Positions 39,005 to 50,900 of a stretch of 64,000 bases of DNA are shown here, in pieces. The number at the start of each line of letters is the position of its first letter. The first letter of the stretch is position 1. Both the position numbers and the translations under genes were made by a program. The DNA is taken from positions 79,648,152-79,712,151 of the forward strand of contig NC_083597.1 of NCBI RefSeq assembly GCF_020882245.1, given 5' to 3'. Under the pieces are notes generated by a model, which made no database searches, was not told where the DNA came from, and worked only from the letters and a program-made list of their open reading frames with translations. This stretch comes from Rhopalosiphum padi. Taxonomy: Eukaryota; Arthropoda; Insecta; Hemiptera; Aphididae.

Positions 39005-39405
39005 AATCGTTGTATATACATAATAATGATTGTATTTTATTTTATTTACGTAAATAAATATTGAGTTTAGTTGGATATGACGAATCTTGGCTGCAAAATA
39101 AACACACGAATATTTTTACGGAAAACGATTCACAGCTGCAGTATTATTATGTAACATATTGTATAGACAAACAGAATAACGTTATAAATAATTCAATTCG
39201 ATAATTTAAACGACGTAAGCACCAAGTACTATGTGCAAATATATGTTTTAAAATAATGATGCTTTTAATTTTTTTTATACAGAATGCTCGTTTAGCTTGT
39301 TTAACCCTTATTTTTTCTTTTATAAATTTATAATACATGTCTTTAAATTTTAATTTGTGGAATTTTAAAATATATTTTCAATTTTTTTAGATTTTTTCTT
39401 AAGGA

Positions 39406-40020
39406 GTGTCTTATAGCGATGAAATTTCTATTTTTCAAACGAAAACACACCTTTTTTAATGTAAATTATTGATAGGAAATTTTCTTTAAAATTTTGATGT
39501 ATCTAAATCAAACACGTAGTTTCTTTGATATTGAAATATTTACAGCAAGGATAGTCCTTAGAAAATTTTTTAACAAAAACATAGATTAGATTGGATAGTA
39601 TGTTGGATTTATTATTTATTATATTTAAACTATTTTTTACAAATTATAATTGTTGGGAGATTAATATTAATTATAACAATTTTTAAATCACCATACCTCC
39701 CAAATTACTCAAACTCAATACTGTAGACATATTATATTATTCTTAGTACACATAATTAATTAACTCAAACGCTACTCGTCTGAATTTGAATTTTCATATT
39801 ATGTCTAAATGTTCAGAAAAATATCTATTAAATTATTTACAGCAGAAATGTGAGATTTTCATTTGAAAAACAAAAATTTTGTATCTCCACAGAACACTAC
39901 TAAGGTAATACAACTAATCTCAATTAAGTAAACATGCTTTCCAAAAATCAGGTTTTGATTAATTGCGTTATTGGAAAAAAAGAGTTAAACATTAAAGAGG
40001 TAATTGGTAAATCACCCTGT
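39406..40020. mobile_element. Degenerate fold-back DNA transposon relic, one end truncated
   Basis: An imperfect inverted repeat of about 80 bp (39406-39487 against 39815-39897) shares blocks such as TTTTTCAAA-GAAAA and GTAAAT-ATT at roughly 70% identity by eye. Outside the right arm the element runs about 120 bp to the terminus CACCCTGT at 40013-40020. On the minus strand this is ACAGGGTGATTTACC, a terminus type widespread among insect DNA transposons, followed on the + strand by ATATA. The matching left terminal part is missing, so the copy is truncated. There is no transposase frame, so it is a MITE-like or decayed non-autonomous element; the superfamily was not assigned. Confidence 0.55.
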
Positions 40021-40469
40021 ATATAAACGTGTTGATGTTATACGCTGAGATCAGCATAAAATATTATTAGGTACGTATATGATTGTAAAACCCGTCAGTT
40101 TTAAAAAATATATTCAATCATATTATAATTGATATTGAAAACAATTATTATATTATTATTGCATGAATATTGACATTTGACTATATAACGTATATAAATT
40201 TTATAGAATATCCGCCGAACGCGGGGGACAGTGTACGCAGAAACAATAACAATTTGAATATTTAAGACTTATAATTGAAAGGATTAATATCAGTTACTAA
40301 CGCACAAGAATGCCGCTCGATTTCATACACACCACTACGGCTGCAGACCTGTGAAAATATAACTATATCTATATATATATATATACATATTATAATAAAG
40401 GTATACGCGCGCCGCAGCCCATTTAAATACATGCAAATGCAAATTAGTTTGTGCAACTGATACGCAGAA

Positions 40470-40480
40470 CCCCCCCCCCC
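40470..40480. repeat. C11 homopolymer
   Basis: Eleven consecutive C followed by TTTACCGCCCC, giving G-rich sequence on the minus strand. Confidence 0.9.
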
Positions 40481-41390
40481 TTTACCGCCCCACGACTGGC
40501 CGCAAAAAAGAGGAAACGTCGAAATTAATAAGTCCGCCGGGATAGACGCGGGATTGGACGGATAAAGAAGAGATTCGGTTTATAGTGTAAAATGTAAACG
40601 GATTCGAGAGGTTTACATTTTTCAATCGTATATATATGCGCATAATGTGTTCGTGTGCGAATGTACCGCGGTCGAACGGGCTAAATAAGTATAAAACCAT
40701 ACCATCACGCGGAGCGATATAATCGAAACGACGTCTCCCGAGTTTATAGACGCGAAATACGTATAAAAACCGTTTTATCGCTTTGGTTAATTTTTCTTTC
40801 TATTCGTATAATATTATGTTCGCGTCTGATTTTCGTATTATTCATTAAGAGTATAGTTTTTGTGCCGCCGAAAACCGAAGACGGACGACACGACACGACA
40901 CTGTTTTCTTCAAAAGATAGATGTCAATGTGATGTTTGATATCGGGAACGGCGTGTGCGATAATAATAATACACGACTACGCAATAAATTGTCGATACGA
41001 AAAATCGCAACCAAAACCTCCTCCGAATGAACACGACAATAATCATAATACATAATATATCATTATATCTGCGCTGCAATTATCTGTACAGTCAAATCGC
41101 AAACACGAATGATTTTGACATTCAAAATATTTTCCTGTTCGGATTGCGTAAAAATCAATTGGTTTCGGCTAATGAGTTTGGGCAAAAAAGCGACGTACAC
41201 ACGTGTATAACATTGTTCGGCATATTATATTATATGGTATGGCGTACCTGCCTAATATTATTATTATTATCATTTATCGTTATTGTATAAAAAGCGACGT
41301 GTTCGCGTGCACAAATGGACGTCGCCTCGTCGCGAGGACGTCGGTAATTGCTGTTTCGATTATTATTGTTCGATGGACTGCACCGGATAT

Positions 41391-41400
41391 CGGATATCCG
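41391..41400. repeat. CGGATATCCG palindrome
   Basis: A perfect 10-bp palindrome preceded by a direct copy of its CGGATAT half. Confidence 0.7.
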
Positions 41401-41540
41401 ACATTCGGCGTTAAATTATTGTTCGAAAAAAAGCAGATTATACCTGCCAAATAAACGAATTACATATATGGCCCGCAACCGGAAACGGCAAATTCCGAAC
41501 GGAAAATCACCGATTCCTGTGCGCGTCTGATATATAATAA

Positions 41541-41980
41541 TATTTGTATCTAAAAGGTTACGTGTTGTGCAGAGATAATTAAAAATGTATTAATCATAAT
41601 TTATTAAAAAAATTTTCTAGATAAGATAATAGAAAACATTTAAAAATATTTATTTAAATAAAAAAACAGAGAAACTAACTGACTGCATTTGTATTATCTA
41701 CGTAGGTATAAAGACAAATTTTTTAAATGTTCTTATTCAAGAATTGGTCGCAATCAAAGTTTTTCTCTGTGTGAATTGTAGCGTGTGAAACAAAAATTAA
41801 TTGACATTATTTGATGTAAATACTATTTAGTGACCTTTAATTAGTAAATTTAATGAACAATTTAGGATTAAGAAAACACAAGTGACAACATGTTCAAGAA
41901 TAAAAATGAGATATTACGTCGATACAACGAAAACTCTTAAAAATATACAATATTTTAATTAAATAGTTAGAAACATTAAA
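41541..41980. other. AT-rich sequence left of the pogo-like terminus
   Basis: AT-rich with no coding frame. If the terminus at 42040 belongs to a longer element, its body would extend leftwards into this stretch, but no opposite CAGTTG-type terminus preceded by TA was found. Confidence 0.4.
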
Positions 41981-42040
41981 AGCCTGTTTATAATAGACAC
42001 TTCTTGTCCCGTGACCGTCCGTTATAAACAGGCTCAACTG
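41981..42040. mobile_element. pogo/Tigger-type terminal inverted repeat relic
   Basis: AGCCTGTTTATAA (41981-41993) and TTATAAACAGGCT (42022-42034) are perfect 13-bp inverted arms around a 28-base loop. The right edge on the minus strand reads CAGTTGAGCC, with TA immediately outside (42041-42042). CAGTTGA-CC termini with TATAAC-type subterminal palindromes and TA target sites are typical of pogo/Tigger elements of the Tc1-mariner superfamily. There is no transposase and no second end, so it is a solo end or an extreme MITE. Confidence 0.5.
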
Positions 42041-43616
42041 TATTATATAAGTTTAAATTTATACATTCGTAAATACATGTGTTTTGAATATGATTACCCA
42101 TCAGTGTTTACAGATAATATTACAAAATAACTACAGTACAACACAATCAATAAATAAACTAACTAAAAGAACATGTAAATAAAATAAAATAAAATAGTCT
42201 ATAGACTATAAGTGATGGCTTAGAAAAATTAACACCTCGTCGACAGAAAAAAATTGCGCAACACTGAATCCTCATACTAGTATAATAGGCATACTGTATA
42301 ATAGGTCAAATAAGTTTGGGTACCTATAAATAGGTATGTATACAATTAAATATTATAGTGGCATACCAATATCGATTTCAAAAATACGGTTACCTACCGC
42401 CGGCGTCAACTAGCCGAGATTATTATGGTTTTTTTATGAACAACCCGTTGTTTAGCCAATAAAAAATATAATATATTATATATCTGTTATAATATACTGT
42501 ACGGCGTTACTCGTAGGTATGTACTGCTGCGCGTAATAACTTGTATTACATAAATAATTGTACCTATACCTAACTCCAAAGCCGCGGTGGTTCTATACAC
42601 ATGCCGTTCGTTTAAATACACTTTATAACACAGTCTGGTGCTTTGTAAATAATAACCTCGTTTGTTTGTGACTATATATATAAACACGCGCGTGGTATGT
42701 TATAGGTATTACATTATACCGGCCTGAAATATTTCTCGGAAATTCACACTCGCTCGGTATAACCGTATACCGCGTTGCGCCCGTTGCGGATATTCGTCTT
42801 TATAGTATTACTAATACAGTACCGATGAGGTCCGAGAGTCGACGTAAATATTCAAACAAAATCCGTAAAACGTCCAGAATTTCGCCTTCTCCGCGATCGA
42901 TGACGACTGCAACGCAACCGTAATAATAATATATTATGTGAAAGTCTAATTTTATTGAATTTAGAAGTGCGTACACGATAATGGGTTCGTTTGGTAAAAT
43001 ATACTGTCTCGTCTCGTCTCCCTCCTCGCCACAAATAATAGATCCGGCGCTCACACACGCACATTGTGTTCGCAATGTAAATCTCGTTTTTTAAAGTCGA
43101 CACGTCGTATTTACGACTCGATCGACGTAGTGTAGTGCCTATACGATGCTTTAAAGTCGCGTGAAACTCAACTCCGACTCGAACCGATTGGGTTCAACGG
43201 CAACGGGTATTACAATAACAACAATAATAATAATACTTGCCGCGTACACACATGACGTAATAATATAATGTATCTGCAGCGTAGGTAATACCCACACGCG
43301 AATAATATAATACATAATATTATATATTGTACATTTGCGGATCGACGCGCGAACGGACGTCATGCTGATCGCACGAGATATCACACGAGTGTACGCGAAT
43401 CGCGAGGAATTTCCGATTTCCTCGTATATATATATATATATCATAATAAATTCATCGTGAAAAACGATGACACCGTACGCATAGTTTATTATCGTGTGCG
43501 CGCGTATAAATCATGTATTGTGAATCGATTACGTCCGTTGAAATCGCGAAAAATCTTATTAGGTATATATCCAACGACACGACGAATGCACAGACCGCCA
43601 TAACGTCATAACATAT

Positions 43617-43659
43617 CTGCAAGCAGCCGCAGTGTTAAAAAACTGTTGCCGGCTTGCAG
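43617..43659. repeat. 43-nt imperfect hairpin
   Basis: CTGCAAGC (43617-43624) pairs perfectly with GCTTGCAG (43652-43659). Inside, CAGT pairs with ACTG around an A-rich loop. The stem is shorter than a microRNA precursor. Confidence 0.5.
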
Positions 43660-44471
43660 CATCCCCAGTCGTTTTGTAACAAATTGTGCGTTATTGTGTG
43701 ACAACTGGTTTTTGATTTTGACACTCGACAATCTATTACGGCGGACCTTTCTACTAGCGCGATTTTATGCGTATAGAGTTCGGCGGGTATGACGAATAAT
43801 CGTGTAATAATGATCTACACTCACTGATGCCGGTCGAATACACAACTTTTTCGTGTCCGTCCATGACTACATTACAATATAGTGTGTAGTTGCTGCTACG
43901 GTTTTATTATCGTTATGATTGATTTCGACGACCGGGTAAAAAATAATATCGACTGCGGTAAAATCGCGGACGAAGATCGTTTATCGTCGTGCGCGGTTTG
44001 TCGGGACAAAACAATTTTGTGTACCGCTACCTCACGTCGCAGTCGGGCCGAACGTATATAATATTGCGATGGCACATTGTCACAATATCATATCGTATTG
44101 GTTTCGAAATTGGGTGGGACGACGTGGCCTCGGAATACAAAGGAGACTGCGATGAGGCGTCGTGTATTATATTGCGCTATTCGAAAACACTAACGTATGT
44201 GCGATAATAATAAAATAACAATAACGACACCCAATAACGATCGCAATAAAACGAACGCTGCGCAACATGACGACATCGGTGCGTGTTCAAATGCCTAAGC
44301 GCGAGGCGCAAACGCTTTATTTTCTACGACTGTCATAATAATATTGTATTGTACTTATTATTATCATTGTTTAATATAATATTATTAAATCGCGTCATCG
44401 ACACAAGGCGATACGGAAAAGAATACAAACTCAAAATAATAATAACAATAATGATGATATAGTAATATATA

Positions 44472-44738
44472 ATGACAAAAAAACAAAACATTGCGCAAAC
44501 CGATAATTTACGAGCGGAATTCGTAACACCCCGCGAAGTGCGGAAAAAAAAAAACGGCGACGGTATAGGACCCCAAAAGGGTTATTGTGCTAACAAGCAG
44601 TTTTACGACTGCGGAGAAAGGATTATATATTTTTATATTACGGATATCGTTTTTTTCCTTTTTTTTTTCCATTCGGTTTCATTATTATTATTATTATTAT
44701 TATTGTTATACGTTCGGATGTCCAACGATCGTAAATAA
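44472..44738 (+). CDS. Candidate ORF, 88 aa, with C-terminal hydrophobic segment encoded by a microsatellite
   Basis: ATG at 44472, stop TAA at 44736-44738. Residues 1-50 are hydrophilic (starts MTKKQNIAQTDNLRAEF, contains REVRKKKNGDG and two Cys). Residues 51-80 are strongly hydrophobic, ending in an Ile/Phe-rich stretch and a leucine run encoded by T-runs and the (TTA)n tract at 44681-44703. A short basic tail follows. If translated it would look like a tail-anchored membrane protein whose anchor arose from simple repeats, as described for some young genes. There is no promoter or splice evidence, ATGs occur upstream, and no family is recognised. Confidence 0.18.
   Translation: MTKKQNIAQTDNLRAEFVTPREVRKKKNGDGIGPQKGYCANKQFYDCGERIIYFYITDIVFFLFFFHSVSLLLLLLLLLYVRMSNDRK
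44681..44703. repeat. (TTA)n microsatellite
   Basis: About seven TTA units inside the 88-aa frame; another (TTA)n tract lies at 45153-45174. Confidence 0.9.
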
Positions 44739-45060
44739 CGCCCGGTGCGTTTATATATAATATCATGTATAGGTATGCATGTCTGTGTGTAGCGGAAGTT
44801 AAAATTAAAAAAAATTACAATTTGTTCTGAGGAAAAAAATACGAGGTAATACAGACTTTCCAGCCACGCGTGCGTTTGTCTGTCGGGGAAATTTTATCTC
44901 AGAAATGTATACATTTTTTTTCACCGTCCCCTTTCACGAACATATTATAATCACGAATATATAGTTTGCTATTTGTTACTGTTCAATACTCGTGGCCTAC
45001 ATAATGGCATTGGCACAATGCAGCAACCATTTTGCGGTACGTTTCCCACGCAACACGCGC

Positions 45061-48000
45061 ACTGTGTAATAATACAAAATCCTAAAAAAGTATATTGACA
45101 ATGTAACGTAATTTTTATCAATACAGCATTTTATCACGTAGGGAATTGTACAATATTATTATTATTATTATTATGTAAAGCCGTAAAGGCCACGCTTTAT
45201 ATTGCCTAAAAATAATTTACGCCTTACGCGTGTGCTAAAATAACATCGTTCACAGTTTATAGGTTTTCCGTAATATTTATTTTAAATAGGTATGCGATTT
45301 TTTGATGAATTTTTTTTCGCAGTCGACCGTATCGTACAAAACGTCACGAAAATGCGTCATCCCATTGTTAAATTAAAATAATTTAAAAAATAAACAGTGT
45401 AATTTATTATTGAATACCTATTTAATTTTTTTTTTTTTAATTTCTATACATTTTAATAAATAATGTCCATTTTTGTCATTTCTCAAGAATATTTTATTTC
45501 AATAATTTTTTGTCGTTTTGTATCATTTACTGATAACGTCTATCCAACATCAACTACTATTACTTATTATAAATTCAACATTATTTATCATGAGATTGAC
45601 TGTGAAATACTGAAATTTAATAATCAAATAAATTATAAAAATAAATTATTTTGTGCTTGAATGTTTTTGTCCGGATCTTATGATATTATATTTATCGCTT
45701 ATCGATAATAATGATTTAATATACATATTAATCCCGTTCACTGGATTGCTTTTGCTTACAAAGGCCGTGGATGAAAACCGTTGAGAGTTTGAGACATTCC
45801 AGACCGGTCACGACAATCTGATCCAAACACAAAGCGTTGTTCAACAGTCATTGTCTCTGAAAAGAAATCAACAACCGAATTGTACACACAGTAATTATAC
45901 CCATTCCCTTCTTGTCATGGATCCACAGCGAGTTATCAATGAGCAAACTTCTTAAGGTAGTATAAATGGTCTGGGAACATAATATAGTCTATATTATATT
46001 ATTTTATTTATATGGATTAAGATAATTAAATGTGATGGCACGCTTCACATGGATTCAAATCGTATTTAACCTATGTAAATAACTGAAACGCACGCATATA
46101 AAAGATAAAACTATAGGAATCAATATTTTTTACGAAAAAGGTTTTGCTGAAAAATTTGAAAACGCAGTGATGAATATATTAATTTTAAAATCATGTATTA
46201 TTTTTTTTTAGAAAATAATATCATGTAAAGTTAAAATTTGTAAGAAATGTAGTAAAAATTATAAAAATTTAAAATGCTGACATATTAAGTTTAAAAAATT
46301 AATGCGTAATTTCTCAAAAGTTTTATTACTGGAGATAAAAAAAAAAGTTTATTTTAAAGCCATGAACATTTTTTATAAATTATCAAAATTAATTTAAATT
46401 CATATGATATTGTTAAACGTTTAGCAACTATGTTTTATCCTCTTACATTTGTTTTTTTATTTTGTTATTGTTATATTAATCGTTAAAATTATTAAAACTA
46501 TTACTGAAATAATTATTTTTTTTACACAATTTAAGTTTAAAATATTTAAACTAATTTTTAGTTATTTATAAATAATACATTTTTAATTTTTTAATTTTTG
46601 AAATACTTAGTAATTTTTTAGTGTTGATACATTTTTAAACATAGTTAACAATTTTGAAAATTGATTACAAAATCCTTTATATACATTTTTATTATTAATA
46701 TTTCAAAATATTTAGAATACAATTATAATAGTTTTTATTTATACGTTTTTTAAATTCAAATATTTATAAAATTTGTTAAAAAAACACTAACATTTTCAAA
46801 ATATTCAGTAATTTTTAAAAAATGTTAATAGTTAAGGTTTGAATATTTAATAAAAGATTTATGATAAGTTTCTCTTATAGAATCCTCGAAATTATATATT
46901 ATATATTATTATATATTAATAAATTTAATATTGTTAATATAAAACAATAATTGATGTATTTAATTAATTACAATGTATCATGTTTTAAAAAGGTATGGCA
47001 AAATTAATATTAGTATAATTTTATCAACTATAACTAAAAATATAATGAATTGTATAACGTAGATGCCAACTGGATTTTAATACTATAGCAGTTTTAAATA
47101 CATGGATATATTTAATTCTAATATTATTTTTATGATTATTTTATACCAAAAATGTTGACTTATACATTTTTTTATTAATATTTGACATCGTGCAAATTTT
47201 TACTATCAAGTGGAAATCTTTAATAAGATCTCAGAACTGTTGTTTTTCAAATTGACTTGCTTTAAGCGAAGTGAAGTGAGGTGATCCTAGCAGCCACAGT
47301 CATTATACTTGTATATAATTCTTTCTGTTCTTCTATTGATTTTATTTACAGTTTTTATTTAAAATTTAAAATTAAAATATATAGGTACACCGTTCACTGA
47401 TTAAATTAATAAATGCATTAACCATAATGATATATTGTGCAATATTTTTGAATTATACGTTTTACAATACATAATTTAATAACTTTTTTTTTGTGTATTT
47501 TACTGTTATAGTGTTTAATGATATTCATTTTCCAAATATTTTTGATATAATATGTTTACAAAATACAATATTATTAGTTTTTTCTTTCCTTCGGCCCGCG
47601 AAGAAGGAAATAATTCATACAAAACAAATATTCGGCAGTGCGATAATGTATGTCACAGCATAATATATTTCTAACATAAACATTAAATTATATTTATATT
47701 TTTATATTTTCTTTTCCCATTAACCTTGTGCCAAAATTTGGAATTCATTATTTGATTATTTTTTGTTTGGTTTTTGTATACAGTTCAAATTTCTTTAATT
47801 TTGAATCATAATAATTCAGTTATGTAATGTTTACTTTTTATATTTAATATTATTATAAATCTCATAGTAAAAACGTGATTAAATGAATTATAAATAAAAA
47901 AAAATATGAACATTTTTTCAAACTTAAATATTCTTTTGTTATAAATAATGGAATTGTATAACATATTATTGTAAAATATTATAAAACTACTATATATATT

Positions 48001-49080
48001 ATGACATAAATTGCATCTTCATCATAAAAAACATATATTGTTAATCATTAATAATATTTATATTTAAAATTTTATTTTATTATTTTTGAATATTCGTCTA
48101 GTTATGTTTGTTGTTTAAACCTTTAAGTATATGTATAGAATATTTATTATTTATTATACTTGGGTAAAATTTAAATAAGGGCATTTTATTCTATTCTATT
48201 AATCATTAATATATATTTAAGGTAGGTATATAATTAATATTAATTCTTTTTTTTTTACTTTTAAAAATTACTATAAAATAAAATATTAAAATTAAAATTA
48301 TTAAAATTCTACGAGTACAATTAATATAATTATTTTGTATTTGTATACTATAGATGCTGATTAACTTAATATTATTGACCGAATGTAGAAATAGGACTAA
48401 GACTACACCTGTTCGAATGGGATTATTACGAATATAACACATGTTCGATATTATTTGTAAAATATTTATTTTATCATTTTTATAATATATGGTTTTGAAT
48501 ATATATATCATACAACTAAACGAATGCGAATATCCGTTGCATAATATCTTATTCTCTTATATTGTTTTTTGATTTATTGAATAGAGTTTTTATTGCTGCT
48601 TATTGTTTTTTAATACTTGAACGAAAACAAATTGAAAAGTAAATAACCGAGTTTTATGTCATAGTCTGTAATATTATTTTACTTTAATGTCTGATCTCTT
48701 TGAACCGTTATACTTATACTCATAGTAGTGCAATGATAACTGATATTTGATTATTATGTTTCGCTTTTTTTGAGATTCAATAATAATTAGGCGCAACGGC
48801 GTGTGACTTATACATTGATAAATATTAAATAACACTGACAATATTAATATTAAAGCATATTTGTACGTTTCGTTCTTATATAATTTCACAATACGCATTA
48901 GACGTGAATGATTTTATTCAATGCAAGAATGCAATAAATATTTTTACATACAATATTATTAAATAACAATTGTACCTATAGATTTCTCTCGATTTTCTGC
49001 AGTAGTTTCAATACACACAAAATTAAATTATTTCTAACTAAACAATTTTATTATATAGTTACTATTATACGCAGTAGAAT
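45061..49080. other. Very AT-rich stretch with one balanced segment
   Basis: 46100-48500 is the most AT-rich part of the window, dominated by TTTTTAAAATTT words. The segment 45730-45960 is by contrast non-repetitive and balanced (contains AGACCGGTCACGACAATC) and has no coding frame; it may be conserved non-coding DNA. No RNA gene or exon seen. Confidence 0.6.
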
Positions 49081-49226
49081 ATGTTTTCCGACGACAAATC
49101 GATATTCTGCGACTCCAATGATATTTCATCAGCTATCAAGAAACTCTTAATTAAAAAAAAACACCGTAAAAAAATATATATAGGAATAAGAAGCGGAAAA
49201 AGGCGTCATTCCCCACTCTGGCATAA

Positions 49227-49273
49227 AATTAATTACAATTCATCAGTCTGTTAATTGACGACCCAATTAATTC
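49227..49273. promoter_or_regulatory. Cluster of homeodomain-type TAATTA sites
   Basis: AATTAATTAC (49227-49236), GTTAATTGAC (49250-49259) and CCAATTAATTC (49263-49273) lie within 47 bp in otherwise balanced sequence. Three ATTA-core sites at roughly one- to two-turn spacing fit a homeodomain-bound enhancer element. Inference only. Confidence 0.3.
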
Positions 49274-49322
49274 AGTGGACTCGATTACGGTTGACACTTT
49301 TTTTTCTCGCACCGCCGCGCAG

Positions 49323-49684
49323 TCAAGAGGGAGTCAGTATATTTTTTCGCACGCCAAGAATCATCATTATTCCACTGCCGACGTGCCACGCGCTATCGTT
49401 TCAATTACAAGAGGCCTTTCGATTCTAATTTGAATATTAAAAAGGATCTTTGCGGGGGGAGCGAAGTCAAGGAAAAATGGCCAGAGGATTTACCACCGCC
49501 GTTGCTGCGCTGTCGGTGTTTCCGATTCATTAATGTCAATGGTTGCTGCGTCAGAAATATTCCGTTCGAAAATAACGAGACGCGTGTGACTGTATATAAT
49601 AATAACTTAATATGTATAGGTAGTTACTACGGTGCCGGATATAAATCGAGGCCCGCGGGAGACGTAAACCTGCCGAAATCATAA
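49323..49684 (+). CDS. Candidate terminal exon, 120 codons, unrecognised
   Basis: A T/C-rich run, CTTTTTTTTCTCGCACCGCC, ends in CGCAG at 49318-49322, a good splice acceptor. The frame that reads TC-AAG-AGG from 49323 stays open for 120 codons to TAA at 49682-49684 (and upstream to 49295). The translation is non-repetitive, with acidic/basic EVKEKWPEDLPPP, a Cys-rich RCRCFRF and CCVRN centre, and ends in GDVNLPKS. There is no ATG in frame, so it could only be an internal or last exon; no upstream exon was located. Frames of about 120 codons arise by chance in the CpG-rich parts of this window. A non-coding island is the alternative. Confidence 0.2.
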
Positions 49685-49699
49685 TAATTATTACTTTGA

Positions 49700-50900
49700 T
49701 ATTTCAGAAAATCGTAACTTGACAATTTTCAGCGTTTCTGTCGTCTAACAGACAACATCACTACACTTTTATGTTATGAACTTTGCATAATATCTAATGA
49801 TAATTATTTTTATTATTTAATACCAATGCGATCAATGATTGAGTGTGTTGTATAGTTATGAATATGATTCGAGGACTATTATAATGACACATAGAAGGTT
49901 GCATTCAATAATTAAATATCATTATCTCGAAATTAAACAATGAGTGAATATCAGTTTCTAAATTTTAATTGATTAACAATAATGTATTGTTATTGAAAAT
50001 TATACTTTTTTGAGAAGATATCACTTGATAGTTTCTACAAAGGCGCAACTGGCGTATAAGTTTTGAGTGGACTAACTCGTTTGGATTTTTTTTTTTAATT
50101 TCTTACTTAAAATGTGTACCCGTATATTGGTACCTACTTGACAACGATTTTTGAAAAGGCTTTAAAGTATTTTGTAACAAAGCTCAACCATTATATCTCT
50201 ACCCCTCCTTCAAACGTGTATATAATATAATATAACATGTATATATGTTATACATGTTGTTTTCAAATTATGTGATAGACATTTTACGTATATAGTTATT
50301 AACATTGTAAAATGCTGTCACAAAAAATAATAACAAGTACAATTTGGAAATTTCCGTTGTATTTTTTAAATTTTGAATTTACCAGTAAACTGATATTATA
50401 GAATACGAATTTAAATGTTTCATGACTGATTTCAATAAACATCCACGTTTAAAATTAATTAATTTATGTACGAGTACTTACTGAAGTGTGTATATGCACA
50501 GTTTATGTTTGCACAGATATTTTTATAAATGTTTGATTGGCATAATATTATTCTTATAATATAACGACAAATTTACTTATTTAGTTCTTAGAAATTGTGA
50601 ACTCACATCATAATATATAAATAGCTATGCTGCGTGTGCACTGTGCAGTATCAATTTATACAGCATTTTTATAGTAGTTTTGATTTAACAGAATTGTCGT
50701 ATACAGTGTAGGTGTACACAGAATTTCGTATAAAACATAATACTAAAGCGTATCTATATACATATTATTATAATAATATAACGATTATATATCGTTTATG
50801 TGACGTAAACATATTATTATACACATTGTCCTGTCATCTCAGCGGTGAAGTTGTTTTAATCAGCGCCACAGTCTTTCAAATTTATCTGAATAATTCACGT
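49700..50900. other. AT-rich stretch
   Basis: AT-rich with an inverted TATAACATGTATATATGTTATA-like palindrome near 50230-50255. No gene or RNA signal. Confidence 0.6.

Larger units (their letters stand above)
38271..39405. other. AT-rich stretch with two palindromic structures
   Basis: AT-rich overall. It contains the inverted repeat at 38573-38593 and the stem at 38940-39004. A strong donor-like GTAAGTAC occurs at about 38762 without a supporting exon. Confidence 0.5.
40021..41540. other. CpG-rich block
   Basis: CpG-rich from about 40200. It holds an (AT)n tract (40371-40384), a C11 run (40470-40480) followed by CCGCCCC, and CGGATATCGGATATCCG near 41384-41400. Overlapping frames on both strands have no recognised content. 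Confidence 0.5.
42041..45060. other. AT-rich (to about 42380) then CpG-rich block
   Basis: From 42380 onward CpG-rich with many overlapping frames. One minus-strand frame (43075-42800) is open for 91 codons without an ATG and contains a hydrophobic, helix-compatible C-terminus; it is not recognised. The block holds a hairpin at 43617-43659, an (AT)n tract at 43425-43440 and (TTA)n tracts. A 72-codon frame at 43989-44207 (+) has no recognised content. Confidence 0.5.

Noticed and set aside
42800..43075. 91-codon minus-strand frame with a hydrophobic C-terminus
   Set aside because: There is no ATG and no acceptor upstream, and another frame over the same DNA is also open.
43617..43659. Hairpin considered as a microRNA precursor
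   Set aside because: The continuous stem is only 8 bp plus a short inner helix, too short for Drosha/Dicer processing, and no known microRNA seed was recognised.
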